A stretch of 60,875 bases of DNA from JAFGMR01 sp964632755 (lineage in GTDB: Archaea; Halobacteriota; Methanosarcinia; Methanotrichales; Methanotrichaceae). The notes below the pieces were generated by a model that worked only from the letters and a program-made list of their open reading frames with translations, was not told the origin of the DNA and ran no database searches. The position numbers and the translations under genes were made by a program. The DNA lies in assembly GCA_964632755.1 (NCBI GenBank), contig CAZWDT010000005.1:1-60875 (forward strand), given 5' to 3'. Of the stretch, positions 40,201 through 44,977 are shown piece after piece. Positions within the stretch are counted from its first letter, which is position 1, and the number at the start of each line of letters is the position of its first letter.

Positions 40201-40327
40201 GATTGAGACCGAAGCGAGCTTAGACCTCAAGGTGCTGAAGGATGTCGGGTTGAACGGCTTTGCAGGCTCCGACGGCAAGAGAGGAGCCTCAGGCCTCGGC
40301 GTCAACGGCAGGGGTTTCTCTGGATAG
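25292..40327 (+). CDS. Giant glycine-rich beta-helix surface protein (5,011 aa)
   Basis: This is the largest gene in the window. A signal peptide (MYPRLPCLLLFAVLTLALPA, then GAVDI) marks it as exported. Residues of about 30-625 form a Ser/Ala/Gly-rich beta domain. At about 630 a pectate-lyase-type entry appears (TIQSSVDEALDHNIAYDWIL; NLVIAGFGSDQSVVDAQ). From about 730 to the end come some 44 units of about 97 residues. Each has a beta-helix turn (GGGIYSEGELTLVDSTV, then RENAALGG) followed by long GGX triplet runs. No membrane anchor or sorting tail is visible at the C-terminus, which ends GVNGRGFSG. It resembles mycobacterial PE_PGRS or chlamydial Pmp proteins in style, not provably in ancestry. 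A sheath, matrix or adhesion role is my inference. Confidence 0.9.
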   Translation: MYPRLPCLLLFAVLTLALPAGAVDIGFSASNGNEWVSLYDQYIVDDSIEVSEQACASFVGGVGITDRRRISGSGDAMQLQAYSGSAGPMGSNYLKASGAEHLYLTSMASIRPDLIGLSQGVFLAHAVGAELLLTGWFGVEEVGIDTQLRRGSLGSSQIMLVGSDVSASQTAEIWAAEATSLSWARNARMDFASGSVSVFDGYMSADQRVAEGGDESQGYAFAGQNVLVVGLGSAEVISIDSEGRSARSVSIVNEGSLSAEMMTEADGCARSYQSASLMGSGISFSEAQMGGDMAHIAIVILRGEMLLEQWAVSEEWAEVVEASRAKAELIHTEIDARDAAGDQVNSYMTVEGGELDSSQMAIGAGIETSLFGRYAAFGALSADSETSAGSIAGNGAFMGAQLLMDEGSFDATRMARAGVEAVVFGSLESLGTLEADARTSSRSADGNVVLAMTDIDMEGGQYESLQGGRADGSAAAFHRVDAEDAASASARGISRGPEGIVASNIDVPQSLGDFSSATFLEADGWARGLQGFSAEGEEITARTFADDWNSISEITTFVDRNRPENPTLLGWIEMEAGAPGSNVEQGIEARGRIASDLDGGSSHLELRYDSIGVDSILGAGTVGGDWTNRHTVFHLDPLVGTETIQSSVDEALDHNIAYDWILAYPGLYEEHDISVNKNLVIAGFGSDQSVVDAQSEGRIFAIGETNAQADVTLANLGMVHGLAPLDPSGAAMGGGIINWATLTLIRSDLSESLAQGADGAGRGADAFGGGIYSEGELTLVDSTVRENAALGGDGTGSDGFGADGQGSEGSGTDGYGGSAFGGGIYSLGPLALVRSEILDNVAQGGNGYGGQGIGGAGVEGDDGADSIIFGEPGSVGEDGGAGGSGLGGNGIGGDALGGGIYSFGVLSILDSDLLRNLAQGGGGVGGRAQGGLGGEGGSGGDGVLANLVYNATDGGCGGAGGLGGSGTGGNGRGGDALGGAIFSQGDMVVFRTDIEENLACGGIGIGGSGIGWTGGSGGAGGDGGSTVIVPGPVQPVQAGGGIGGLGGLGGESFGGSGLGGDALGGGIFTDGRSAIIQSQLLDNVALGGDGIGGDALGGFGGQGGSGGDEGEGETPLDDPDTSDGGDGNLGGSGLAGIGLGGSAFGGGVYGEGELLLLGSRIASNVASGGAGFGSYTEEGHGGVGGAAGLGGEDGWDLWHYVVTDLGPDRLNGRDAATGGNGGGSDGFGGSAFGGGIFSRDLLAVVESDIESNLAIGGDGFGHGGAGGSGYGAEGGLGGEGGNQTAPSGSDAGLGGSGGTGGVGTGSDGYGGAARGGGIFNLGEMSVEWSSVNFNVAQGGRGVGGDGIGGLAAGGASGGAGGEGGNPIDPSGIGGLGGAGGAGGAGGNAEGGRGEGGIGEGGGIFNDGLASLIEVDILANAAIGGIGIGGDAYGGTGGAGGNRGSSGSSGVDTPGFEVPFVVAEGDDGEDGGLGESGGSATGGIGIGGDGLGGGIHNQGLLDLDDSTLSWNIAMGGAAKGGDAYGGEGGVGGKGGTGGRAVADDSILSLLTSWLGWGVNVGVAYGGAGGAGGEGGAGGQGTGGEAQGGQGIGGGIFNEGSATLASTDLLRNVAAGGDGVGGIGQGGTGGTGGEGGVGGSAEALADDGICAFNPSALTSLLSIGYSEGGEGGVGGVGGVAGAGIGGVGRGGDGLGGGIHTASDLSLPGSVVIMNVAQGGAGTGGASIGGEGGSGGAGGVGGESEVGGVGSALDLSALDFSMTDGGRGGRGGAGREGISAVGADGIGGDGEGGGILGVGLDLADSLVIGNVANGGDATGGTGQGGAGGAGGAGGKGGFSYSQSSSTSAGGSNAIGIAEGGEGGRGGSGGRGTTGTGGEGIIGLGSLDVIQNYCGGTLVSDLAIYGNLAKGGSSTGGSGIGGAGGAGGAGGAGGDAESIATASGAFLIQVDAAISMAKGGEGGSGGAGGLGGQGIGVAGHGGDVVSGGLHNEDDLVLDNALIFGNIAQGGSGVGGAGIGGAGGVGGAGGEGGDGTGSAFAHGGGLISSQTGVGWSEGGEGGRGGAGGSGGEGTGAEGYGGSALAAGILNLGQMGVFDGIIATNLARGGAGIGGAGSGGSGGSGGAGGEGGAGEGLANGGISAGLISSAQVFGLNFGGDGGSGGSGGSSAFGRGADGYGGDAIGGGIMNADTMTVMSSMVEGNVALGGEGLGGAGLGGSGGSGGAGGVGGEAEGAVDIAVAVSIIASGAISGGIDEAGDGGDGGSSILGASGYGGQAVGGSAFGGGIYNPGQLNAIDSFVARNFALGGVAEGGAGLGGAGGAGGAGGDGGKAEGGVDVAAGAAVYAGVGTSFGFNFGGRGGDAGAGATGGDGFSGDGVGGSAWGGGVSNPGWAHIEGLFEHNGALGGSGTGGSANGGDGGSGGVGGAGGKAEGGVTVGAGISAVAGVGVGAGFSEGGEGEDGASGGAGGSAFSASGNGGNSGGGAIESAGTLQIEDSEFERNFALAGAGAGGLAGGGAGGAGGAGGAGGDVQGGVNIGAGLSAVAGVGLSVDVGQGGEGATGGAGGLGGSATSASGYGGQAEGGAILNEGFATQSSSAIRSNIALGGTGQGGSATAGAGGNGGDGGAGGSIDGGSNVNVGAGAGVVVGVGVTVDVNEGGDGGAGGAGGTSSLATAGEGYGGLGVGGSIQNYGLMRMGGSSLVENAAIGGAGLGGDGAGGVGGAGGAGGAGGDIEGGVNIAFGGGLPVGVAASFGIGTGGEGGSGGEGASGTSSDGGRGFGGDAEGGALSNDGQMDLKDISIDENTAIGGFAEGGDGLGGEGGAGGDGGFGGDAEGGVNMAVGIGSVAGVAVSVGVYTGGEADDGGRGGSGASAQGSSGHGGLGLGGSVFNSGDLKISDSSLLNSNVLGGKGEGGEGSGGDGGSGGAGGAGGAAEGAVNIAVGGSSVVGVGVAVGANIGGEGGSGGTGGTGGLGRGGEGLGEAAIGSVYSLGDLDLASTIISGTFARGGDGLGGLAEGGDGGSGGSGGSGGDADGGAAIGIGVGLSTAGIGADVDLNLGGDGGHGGAGGMGGSSFGGSGRGFDGLAGSLYEGRRLVLLDYIISDNTAIGGFGFGGDAIGGDGGAAGSGGAGGDADGGVNAGVGLSGTAGVGVSVGVKVGGEGSDGGSGGAGGEAEGGLGAGGAGLHAGIPVEGDGTIEGADLRRNVARGGAGIGGDGTGGSGGAGGAGGSGGDVEGGIQADLGVGLDFGLALNVDVSEGGDGGSGGSGGVGGAAGAGEGQGGWAQSIIEGTGRLTLVDSVVSENEVYAGDGVGGEGQGGAGGSGGAGGEGGDVEGGLDVSAGLSMDEVGLGFSVAVGTGGYGKDGGTGGAGGEGYGGAGYAARRSSIIYGVGVDLIGSQLLDNYIVGGSGVGGAGIGSSGGSGGDGGAGGDAVAGTAIAVGLSLNEVGAGLSVAVNVGGDGGQGGAGGSAGSGLGGEAHATEASNLLSSDGDLYAASVLLSENDIAGGDAVGGLGLGGDSGDGGAGGAGGDAEGGLNIAAGVSMDSYGVGAALAANLGGEGGSGGLGAEGAGGQGGSAWGGRSSGVDASLVSWERSSLSMNEISAGSGIGGAGAGGAGGSGGAGGAGGNAIGGSNVGFGSGSLKMSLFSLSGTGGSSEAGKAVGLGINLGGEGSKGGRGGSGGSGSGGQGIGGESAGIATDGGVFSELQADCNDLAGGAGTGGEAFGGDGGAGGDGGAGGEALGGLNAGIATSGTDISLSLHGGGSGSTGDKAVAAGLGLNIGGEGGDGGSGGSAGSAIGGLGLGGGAFGPLYTKGWTSVVDSSFEGSDSIGGKGAGGSAVGGAGGSGGSGGSGGDVEGGSNLGIGLGGITLSGSLEGGQGGSEGAISEGVGVNIARDGGRGGDGGAGGEAEGGAGVGGSSSGAVSSLSDLTLTSTSIDGNSAVGGQAQAGSAIGGAGGSGGSGGAGGDIDGGIAGGIAMGGITLSGSLWGGGGGATGGTGLGVGVNIAGDGEDGGLGGDGGASAAGSADGGEAIGGIFSQGSFALLGSSLVSNSATGGEAYGGQSIAGSGGSGGNGGSGGEVVGGIAGGLASGGINSGFRVIGSGGSSGGGLAAGAGINIAGDGAAGAAGGSGGSASSGASLGGYAAGSVSHEGTATVTSSHLDRNVARGGSGSGGLSTGGSGGLGGRGGSGGDVEGGVVGGMDIGGIKLGLGLENGGEGGQGYGLGISVAGDGGAGGAAGAGGLGQGGLGQGGEAKASLESVGDAKIEESSLDYNGAVGGLGSGGAGIGGNGGAGGRGGSGGSVDGGFVGGIGTGGIEAGLSGDAKGGTGVGIGIGISGFAGDGGDGGAAGSGQGGQGYGGDAFGGVYNTALLEMSYSSSSHNSVEGGDAVGGGASGGSGGSGGAGGSGGSNHGQVNMGIGTGGINAVASVFSSSSSPGGGGTGVGAGISIAGEGGDGGHGGAGGAVAGGEALGGRAQGGGVFSNGNAEIMNSALSYNGVAGGQASGGVAAGGRGGFGGSGGAGGDVEYIINQGVGTGGLKLGASIFGGEGSAGGSGGCGYGIGINIAGAGGRGGSAGEGGMASGGSAIGGDGTGGGFAGELYGQRIRSSQIASNVVGGGRGEGGSAVGGAGGAGGAGGNGGSVAGGIDGGLGTDGGVLYEIELLFGSQQKSGEGGRGVGIGIGFAGDGGDGGRGGSGGEALGGEGRGGSGVGGAAYVEGHLVLDQSQLSQNQVMGGSGYGGTGSGGRGGAGGRGGSGGDVDSDVSGIGADLFDDPNCQETDSKGIGIGLSLAGSGGDGGRGGSGASGSGGRGIGGDGRGAAVFAGILSSTETTISSNSASGGGGVGGSAAGGIGGAGGQGGRGGDAEGNFILSSLSGNEGGKRPYPKYITVGGSGGAGGDGGRGGSGFGGDGFGGYAQGGVAYATGVMNDGESSALFGIAGGIGRGGAGTGAVGGAGGEGGEKGYGMGFLFQEIETEASLDLKVLKDVGLNGFAGSDGKRGASGLGVNGRGFSG
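27487..40200 (+). repeat. About 44 tandem coding units of about 290 bp
   Basis: The units are recognisable at protein level by L-x-L-x-x-S-x-[IL]-x-x-N-x-A-x-GG followed by GGX triplets and a closing GGGIxNxG. They change along the gene. Units 1-10 carry varied hydrophilic inserts. Units 18-31 carry a valine/alanine-rich beta segment of the form GGVNIAxGxxxVAGVGVSVGV. Units 32-42 carry GVGVNIAGDGG with an added ITLSGSL-type strand. Neighbouring units are most alike, as expected from local duplication. Unit boundaries were set by eye. Confidence 0.8.
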
Positions 40328-40353
40328 ATAAAATATATTGTACATTTGGGCTT

Positions 40354-40375
40354 CTCCCTTCTCGTCTTAAGGGAG
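40354..40375 (+). terminator. Hairpin terminator after the giant gene
   Basis: CTCCCTT (40354-40360) pairs with AAGGGAG (40369-40375) across eight bases, 27 bases past the stop codon, followed by a T-containing AT-rich stretch. It should separate the giant transcript from the C45 gene downstream. Confidence 0.55.
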
Positions 40376-40431
40376 GGCTCTATATTTTAGTTGAAATCTA
40401 ACATTAGCAATTTATTACATGGGCAAAAGGG

Positions 40432-40439
40432 ATTTATCC
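40432..40439 (+). promoter_or_regulatory. TATA/BRE promoter of the second C45 gene
   Basis: GCAAAAGGG (BRE-like) precedes ATTTATCC. The distance to the ATG at 40461 is about 22 bases, so the mRNA is probably leaderless. No Shine-Dalgarno is seen, in contrast to the giant gene. Confidence 0.45.
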
Positions 40440-40460
40440 TAATATAATGTATATAGATGC

Positions 40461-42110
40461 ATGTTAAAGGAACGAATAGCTAGCTCTCTTTTCCCATTTG
40501 CGCTTCTTGTTCTGGTATTTCTGTTGTCTCCCCCCATAGTCCTTTCTGATACCGAAAACTCGAATAAGAACGCAGATACATCCCCTTGTATATCCTCGAT
40601 CGATATTACCGGGAGTTCCGATATTCTCATAAACGCCGTATCGGATTTTCCGCTTTCCCCTCCCGGCATAATGCCGGTTGTAGTCCTTCAGGGTGACCCT
40701 TACGAGATGGGATATCAGTACGCCCTCCAGCAACGGGATTACATTTCAATCGTTAGGGACGCCGCCTGGGCGAGCGCCCTTGCGAAAAGCTCACGCCAGG
40801 AGATACTGGAGAACTGCTCTATATACTGCAATTACATCATAAAGGAGCTCCCCGATTTCGATTTCGTCTCCTTTTTCCATGGAATGTCTGACTCCATGAA
40901 CGATCAAGGGACGCCGTTTTTCCCTGAAGATTGTCTTGTGATGCTTTACTGGGGAGGAAGGGAAGGGCCGCAGCCAGCGGATCATTGCACGACATTTGCG
41001 GCCTTTGGAAACGCCACAGGAGCCGATGCGATCGCGGCTACCAACTTCGATTACTATCAGATACCTTCGAACTCTTACTCCGCAATCCTCGCACTGTATC
41101 CAGAATCGGGATATTCATGCATCGTTCCCTCAGGCATAGGACGCACCGGCAGCAACTGCGCCTTCAACCAGTTGGGATTGACCTATATAATGGCTGCCGG
41201 ATCCATGAAGGGTCCAGGTGACAGTGGCCCCGGATTGACCGGTTTTTTAACGCTTCCCTATGTGGGAATGACATGCAGAACGGTTCCTGAGGCATTGGAT
41301 TTCCTTATCAACTCTACGAGGATGTTCGGCCTAAGCCATATGCTCATGGACTCGAGCGGCAACGTCTCCGTCCTCGAGGCCACGCGGGCGAGATATGGGG
41401 TCAGACGGTCAGGAGACAACAACGAGTCCGACTACCTGGTGGTGACGAACCATTACCTCAACCCGGCGATGAAGCCATCTCAACCCATATGGGATCCGTT
41501 GAAGTATTATCCCTCCAGCTACTATCGCTATATCACCGTTGAGAAGATGATCGACGACCACTTGGGCAATGTCAGCTACCAAACTGCCGTCGAGATCCAG
41601 TCCAAGGTCGACTGGTGGGATGGAAGTGAATGGCATCTTATGGATCCCTGGAGCACCAATACCATCAACCGCTTCCGGCCTGATGTGGCAACGCTTTACT
41701 CCGCCATAGCGGTCCCGGCCGACGGCGTGGTATCCATCTGCACCGGCAATCCCGGCATGCCCTATTGGGGTACCTTGGCTTGCGGCCAGGCCGGCGTCTA
41801 CGTCAACTTGACCGTAGGGAAGGAGCCTGAGGACCTTGTATTCGGCCTCCAAAACGACGCCAAAGCCACGATGTGGGAGACGGTTCGGATCATGGGCATG
41901 CATCCGCCGGAAAAGGCCTCCAGTCTATGGGGCAGGACCGAAGACGCCTACTGGGAGGGCGTATGGTGGCTTGACCGGGCGTTCCTTGAGCAGAATAGCA
42001 CTGCAAAGGCAACCGCATGGGGCAGATCGGCGACCAACTTGGTCGAGGTCATCGCCCGCTCGAAGGAGATACAGGATATCTGCCGGGAGGACAATGGAAT
42101 AATTGTATAA
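40461..42110 (+). CDS. Secreted C45-family hydrolase, second copy
   Basis: This 549-residue protein opens with a signal peptide (SSLFPFALLVLVFLLSPPIV) and contains a C45/Ntn-hydrolase domain. The domain entry is GDPYEMGYQYALQQRDYI near residue 80. The likely nucleophile Cys lies in QPADHCTTFAAFGNATGADA near residue 175, followed by AATNFDYYQ. The C-terminal part has VSICTGNPGMPYWGTLACG and an aromatic, acidic tail. It shares the plan of the C45 protein at 19117 but is too different to be a recent duplicate. Flanking of the giant gene by two such hydrolases suggests, but does not prove, that they process or remodel surface material. Confidence 0.8.
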   Translation: MLKERIASSLFPFALLVLVFLLSPPIVLSDTENSNKNADTSPCISSIDITGSSDILINAVSDFPLSPPGIMPVVVLQGDPYEMGYQYALQQRDYISIVRDAAWASALAKSSRQEILENCSIYCNYIIKELPDFDFVSFFHGMSDSMNDQGTPFFPEDCLVMLYWGGREGPQPADHCTTFAAFGNATGADAIAATNFDYYQIPSNSYSAILALYPESGYSCIVPSGIGRTGSNCAFNQLGLTYIMAAGSMKGPGDSGPGLTGFLTLPYVGMTCRTVPEALDFLINSTRMFGLSHMLMDSSGNVSVLEATRARYGVRRSGDNNESDYLVVTNHYLNPAMKPSQPIWDPLKYYPSSYYRYITVEKMIDDHLGNVSYQTAVEIQSKVDWWDGSEWHLMDPWSTNTINRFRPDVATLYSAIAVPADGVVSICTGNPGMPYWGTLACGQAGVYVNLTVGKEPEDLVFGLQNDAKATMWETVRIMGMHPPEKASSLWGRTEDAYWEGVWWLDRAFLEQNSTAKATAWGRSATNLVEVIARSKEIQDICREDNGIIV

Positions 42111-42175
42111 CTATATAATCAGAATGTAATCTTTGTGGCGGGGCGTTTGGGGGCAGAAGGGAATACTACGTGTAA

Positions 42176-42391
42176 GGGGGTGCGGAGCTAAATAAGGACC
42201 TCCTCGCCGCCTCACCCCACCACATCTCTTCTCTCTGCGAGAAGACGCGGGTCTTCGTCGTCGGAAGTGATGAGGCCCTGTGGGAATGTCTTATAGAGCG
42301 CTCAGGAACTAGCCAGTGGCTCTCTTTCAAGAGGCCATTTACGGGAGACCTTATCACATTCAGCACAGACGCCCAGCCCAGCAACAGCTGA
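42176..42391 (+). pseudogene. Open fragment without a start codon
   Basis: Seventy-one codons are open, with protein-like content (TRVFVVGSDEALWECLIERS; QWLSFKRPFTGDLITFSTD), but no ATG, GTG or TTG is in frame. It may be the 3' remnant of a lost gene or chance. Nothing else was recognised in 42111-42506. Confidence 0.25.
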
Positions 42392-42506
42392 CGATGGAGG
42401 CTCAATGGTGCCATTGGCGGGGGTGAAGGGCGGCAATGGGGAGCTTTGGGTCTACATTCCAGCAGAGACATGATATGGATAGGGGCATCCTCCGCGAATT
42501 AAGGCG

Positions 42507-42863
42507 TCATGCCTCTTTAGCGGGGGCGGTGAGGTTCTCTGGAACGTAGACCACCTGTCCGCTCTCAAGCCTGTATGCAGTTCCCATCCGTGTGCCCTGG
42601 CCACCTGTGATCTCGTCGGTCATATCGAGAACCTGGATCTCGTCCATGTTCTTGATGATGATCTGCATATTGGGGTCGCCTGGATTCTTGACGATGGTCA
42701 CGCTGGCATCTGGATCGAGCATCTCTGGGACGTTATAGGATACGACCAGGGCGAGGAGGAGTGCAACGGCAAATACCATAGCCGTGTCGAAGAGGTTGGC
42801 CACGCCGCTCATGGGGTCCTCGTCCTCCGGGCCGTCCAAGAGACCAAGCCTATGTCGTCTCAT
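42507..42863 (-). CDS. DUF2149 protein (ExbD/TolR-like partner)
   Basis: This 118-residue protein has a short cytoplasmic start (MRRHRLGLLDGPEDEDPMSG), one membrane helix (DTAMVFAVALLLALVVSY), and an outer domain ending EVTGGQG-like and YRLESGQVVYVPENL. This is the DUF2149 plan of methanogens, thought to stand in for ExbD/TolR next to a MotA/TolQ/ExbB channel. It overlaps the channel gene by 14 bases, and a DUF2162 gene precedes both. Together they may form an ion-driven energiser of an unknown envelope transporter, often suspected of cobalt or corrinoid uptake. The substrate is not shown here. Confidence 0.82.
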   Translation of the reverse strand: MRRHRLGLLDGPEDEDPMSGVANLFDTAMVFAVALLLALVVSYNVPEMLDPDASVTIVKNPGDPNMQIIIKNMDEIQVLDMTDEITGGQGTRMGTAYRLESGQVVYVPENLTAPAKEA

Positions 42864-43410
42864 CTACCTTGCTCCGCATGATCTCCACGGCATAGTCCAA
42901 GTCGCTCAGGTCTTGCCTGTACCACCTGGACTTGATCACCAAGGCTCCGTAACATATCCCACCCACAGCCAAGCCTATAACCGTGGTCGCAAAGGCTATG
43001 ACAAGATTATCTGCGAGAGCCCTTATGTCGCCTTGTGATAGGCCGATGAGGGCTGGCCCCATTGGTATTAGGGTTCCCATCAGCCCCAGAATGGGCCCCG
43101 CCTTTGCTCCGATTTTCATTGGCTCCAGGGCTTTTGCCATGCCTAGCTCGGCATCCTGAAGGATCTTCTCGAATTTGATGATGAATAGCCCCCGCTCCAA
43201 CGATCGGGCCAGCTCCTCAAGCGCTCGCGCGACTTGGACTGGGGACTTATAGCTCTTGAGGATCAGAGCGGCCTCCTCTGCCCGTCCAACCTTGGTCAGT
43301 TCTGCAGCCCTTATGCTTGCATCTTCCAGCTCTTCCAATATCCTGCGTCTGGATGTGTACTCGTTTATCAAGGACCCTAGAAGGGCCAAAGACCATGCAA
43401 ACATGAGCAA
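42850..43410 (-). CDS. MotA/TolQ/ExbB proton-channel family protein
   Basis: The body is typical of the family: long cytoplasmic helices (RRRILEELEDASIRAAELTK), then two membrane helices around GAKAGPILGLMGTLIPMGPA and LVIAFATTVIGLAVGGICYG. The first family helix, however, starts upstream of the first ATG (43404) and TTG (43410). The same frame upstream reads SVGLLYIFSTSLLYPVIAGL with no ATG, GTG or TTG before it runs into the preceding gene. Either a non-standard start is used, or a frameshift lies near the ATG at about 43465. Its partners are the DUF2149 and DUF2162 genes. Confidence 0.8.
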   Translation of the reverse strand: MLMFAWSLALLGSLINEYTSRRRILEELEDASIRAAELTKVGRAEEAALILKSYKSPVQVARALEELARSLERGLFIIKFEKILQDAELGMAKALEPMKIGAKAGPILGLMGTLIPMGPALIGLSQGDIRALADNLVIAFATTVIGLAVGGICYGALVIKSRWYRQDLSDLDYAVEIMRSKVDETT

Positions 43411-43484
43411 GAGGCCTGCAATAACCGGATAGAGAAGTGAGGTTGAAAAGATATACAGAAGGCCAACGCTCGCTTCATAAAGGC

Positions 43485-44177
43485 TCAGAGAGAGACCCCC
43501 CGCATCCTGCCGAGGAATCCGAGGGCTACAAATGATACTATCAGCAGATAGGAGCAGAACATATCAGTGGCAGGCAGGTTCGCGAAATCGATGGAGATCT
43601 TCTGGAAATCCAGGTAGGCAGGGATCAGGAGTATGGATAATATGTAGAAGAGTCCGAGGAATATCATGGCGTTCCCCATCCCAGAAGGAGATCTCCGCCT
43701 TCGTCCCAGGGCTGAAGAGAAGGCGATGATCCCGATGGAGAAGAGAGAGCCCACCAAGATGCCCATCTTCCAGGGAGCGATCTCCAGAAGCTTTGAGAGG
43801 AAGCTGCAGGAGATGAAGGTCGCAGCCAGGCAGGCCGGACAGGGCATGGAGAGAATCCAGAATGTCTTTCGGGAGATATCTTGATGGTGATGGTTCCAGT
43901 TCCTGGCTGTAATCACCCCCATTGTCACCAGGAGCAAGGCGATTGCGATGTGCATTGACACTCCCGCATCTAGGGCGACTCCAAGCATATCCTCGGGAAT
44001 CAGCCCTATTGCCATGCCCATGATCGAAGAGATCACTAAGTAACATGCGGCGATGGTATGCACCTCGTTGCGGTTCAGGCTAGCCAGACCTGATCCAAGG
44101 CTGACCTTGAATGCGAAGATGAGGATCCCTATCAGCACGCCAGTGGCAGAAAGCCAAGTCGAATCCAATGAAGGCAT
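43485..44177 (-). CDS. DUF2162 multi-spanning membrane protein
   Basis: This 230-residue protein has about seven hydrophobic helices (GVLIGILIFAFKVSLGSGLA, IAIALLLVTMGVITA, MGILVGSLFSIGIIAFSSAL) and a central SMPCPACLAATFISCSFL, which places a cysteine pair in or near the membrane. It fits DUF2162, a putative transporter family found in methanogens beside MotA/ExbB and DUF2149 genes, exactly as here. The CPAC motif may bind metal or be redox active, but that is speculation. It is the first gene of the minus-strand trio. Confidence 0.78.
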   Translation of the reverse strand: MPSLDSTWLSATGVLIGILIFAFKVSLGSGLASLNRNEVHTIAACYLVISSIMGMAIGLIPEDMLGVALDAGVSMHIAIALLLVTMGVITARNWNHHHQDISRKTFWILSMPCPACLAATFISCSFLSKLLEIAPWKMGILVGSLFSIGIIAFSSALGRRRRSPSGMGNAMIFLGLFYILSILLIPAYLDFQKISIDFANLPATDMFCSYLLIVSFVALGFLGRMRGVSL

Positions 44178-44487
44178 CTACTAAACTCCAGTAGTCCGAG
44201 ATCAAAGTTATTGGATTTAGCTTTTTCGCAAGTTTACATGCGCAAAAGCAAAATTTTTTGTTGACTCCGGCAGCCCGCCCCCACCATCCTCTGCCATGGT
44301 TGGAGGGACCATAGCAAAAATCATCAGCAGCAGCACGAGATTGGATAAATGCTTCCTGCCACCAGGACGACATTTTTAAAACCGTTCTTGGAGGGCCAAG
44401 GCCGCATTATGAAGCCTGCAAACGAATATATCTACTATGAGAAATCACACTGGATGGGGGTCTCGGATTCCCAAGGAGATGAGCGAG

Positions 44488-44865
44488 ATGAGGGCAATCT
44501 ATTTGGCTGCGGCATTGGCGCTCCTCTGCAGCATCCAGTCGATGGGCTTCGACCTCACCGGATATTGGCAGGATCAACCATACGAGGTCGACTATTACAT
44601 CCGCCAGCTGGGCGATCAGGTCTGGCTTCTGGCTGAAGGTGTGGGCGATGATCCCGGGCCTTATAGCTGGACTGCTCTAGGCCATGGCACCTTGAACAGA
44701 GAGAACTTAACCATGGAATATGCCGACGTGCCTAAGGGCAATGGGACTATGTTTGGGACAATCGAGATGAGGGTTCTCTCGGACGATGAGCTGGAGATCA
44801 TATCTTGGACCGGCGTTCCCGATATAAGCAACGAGACAGTGGTTCGCCTCATAAGGATATCCTAG
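44488..44865 (+). CDS. Small secreted protein, unknown family
   Basis: This protein of about 125 residues has a signal peptide (MRAIYLAAALALLCSIQSMG) and a beta-rich mature part (FDLTGYWQDQPYEVDYYIRQ; VWLLAEGVGDDPGPYSW; TALGHGTLNRENLTMEYADV). The order of strands resembles a lipocalin-like or META-like barrel, but I cannot assign it. I choose the ATG at 44488 because GGAG lies at a suitable distance and the signal peptide starts there. Two earlier in-frame ATGs exist. It is a single gene divergent from the DUF2162 cluster. Confidence 0.7.
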   Translation: MRAIYLAAALALLCSIQSMGFDLTGYWQDQPYEVDYYIRQLGDQVWLLAEGVGDDPGPYSWTALGHGTLNRENLTMEYADVPKGNGTMFGTIEMRVLSDDELEIISWTGVPDISNETVVRLIRIS

Positions 44866-44977
44866 TATGGCGGGGCGAAGAGTGACCGGCCGGGTGCCGG
44901 GAAATCTCCCACAATGAGGACAACATGGCGGAGATTGGATCTCAGGCGAGACTGCCAATGGATCGCGGAGGGCGACG

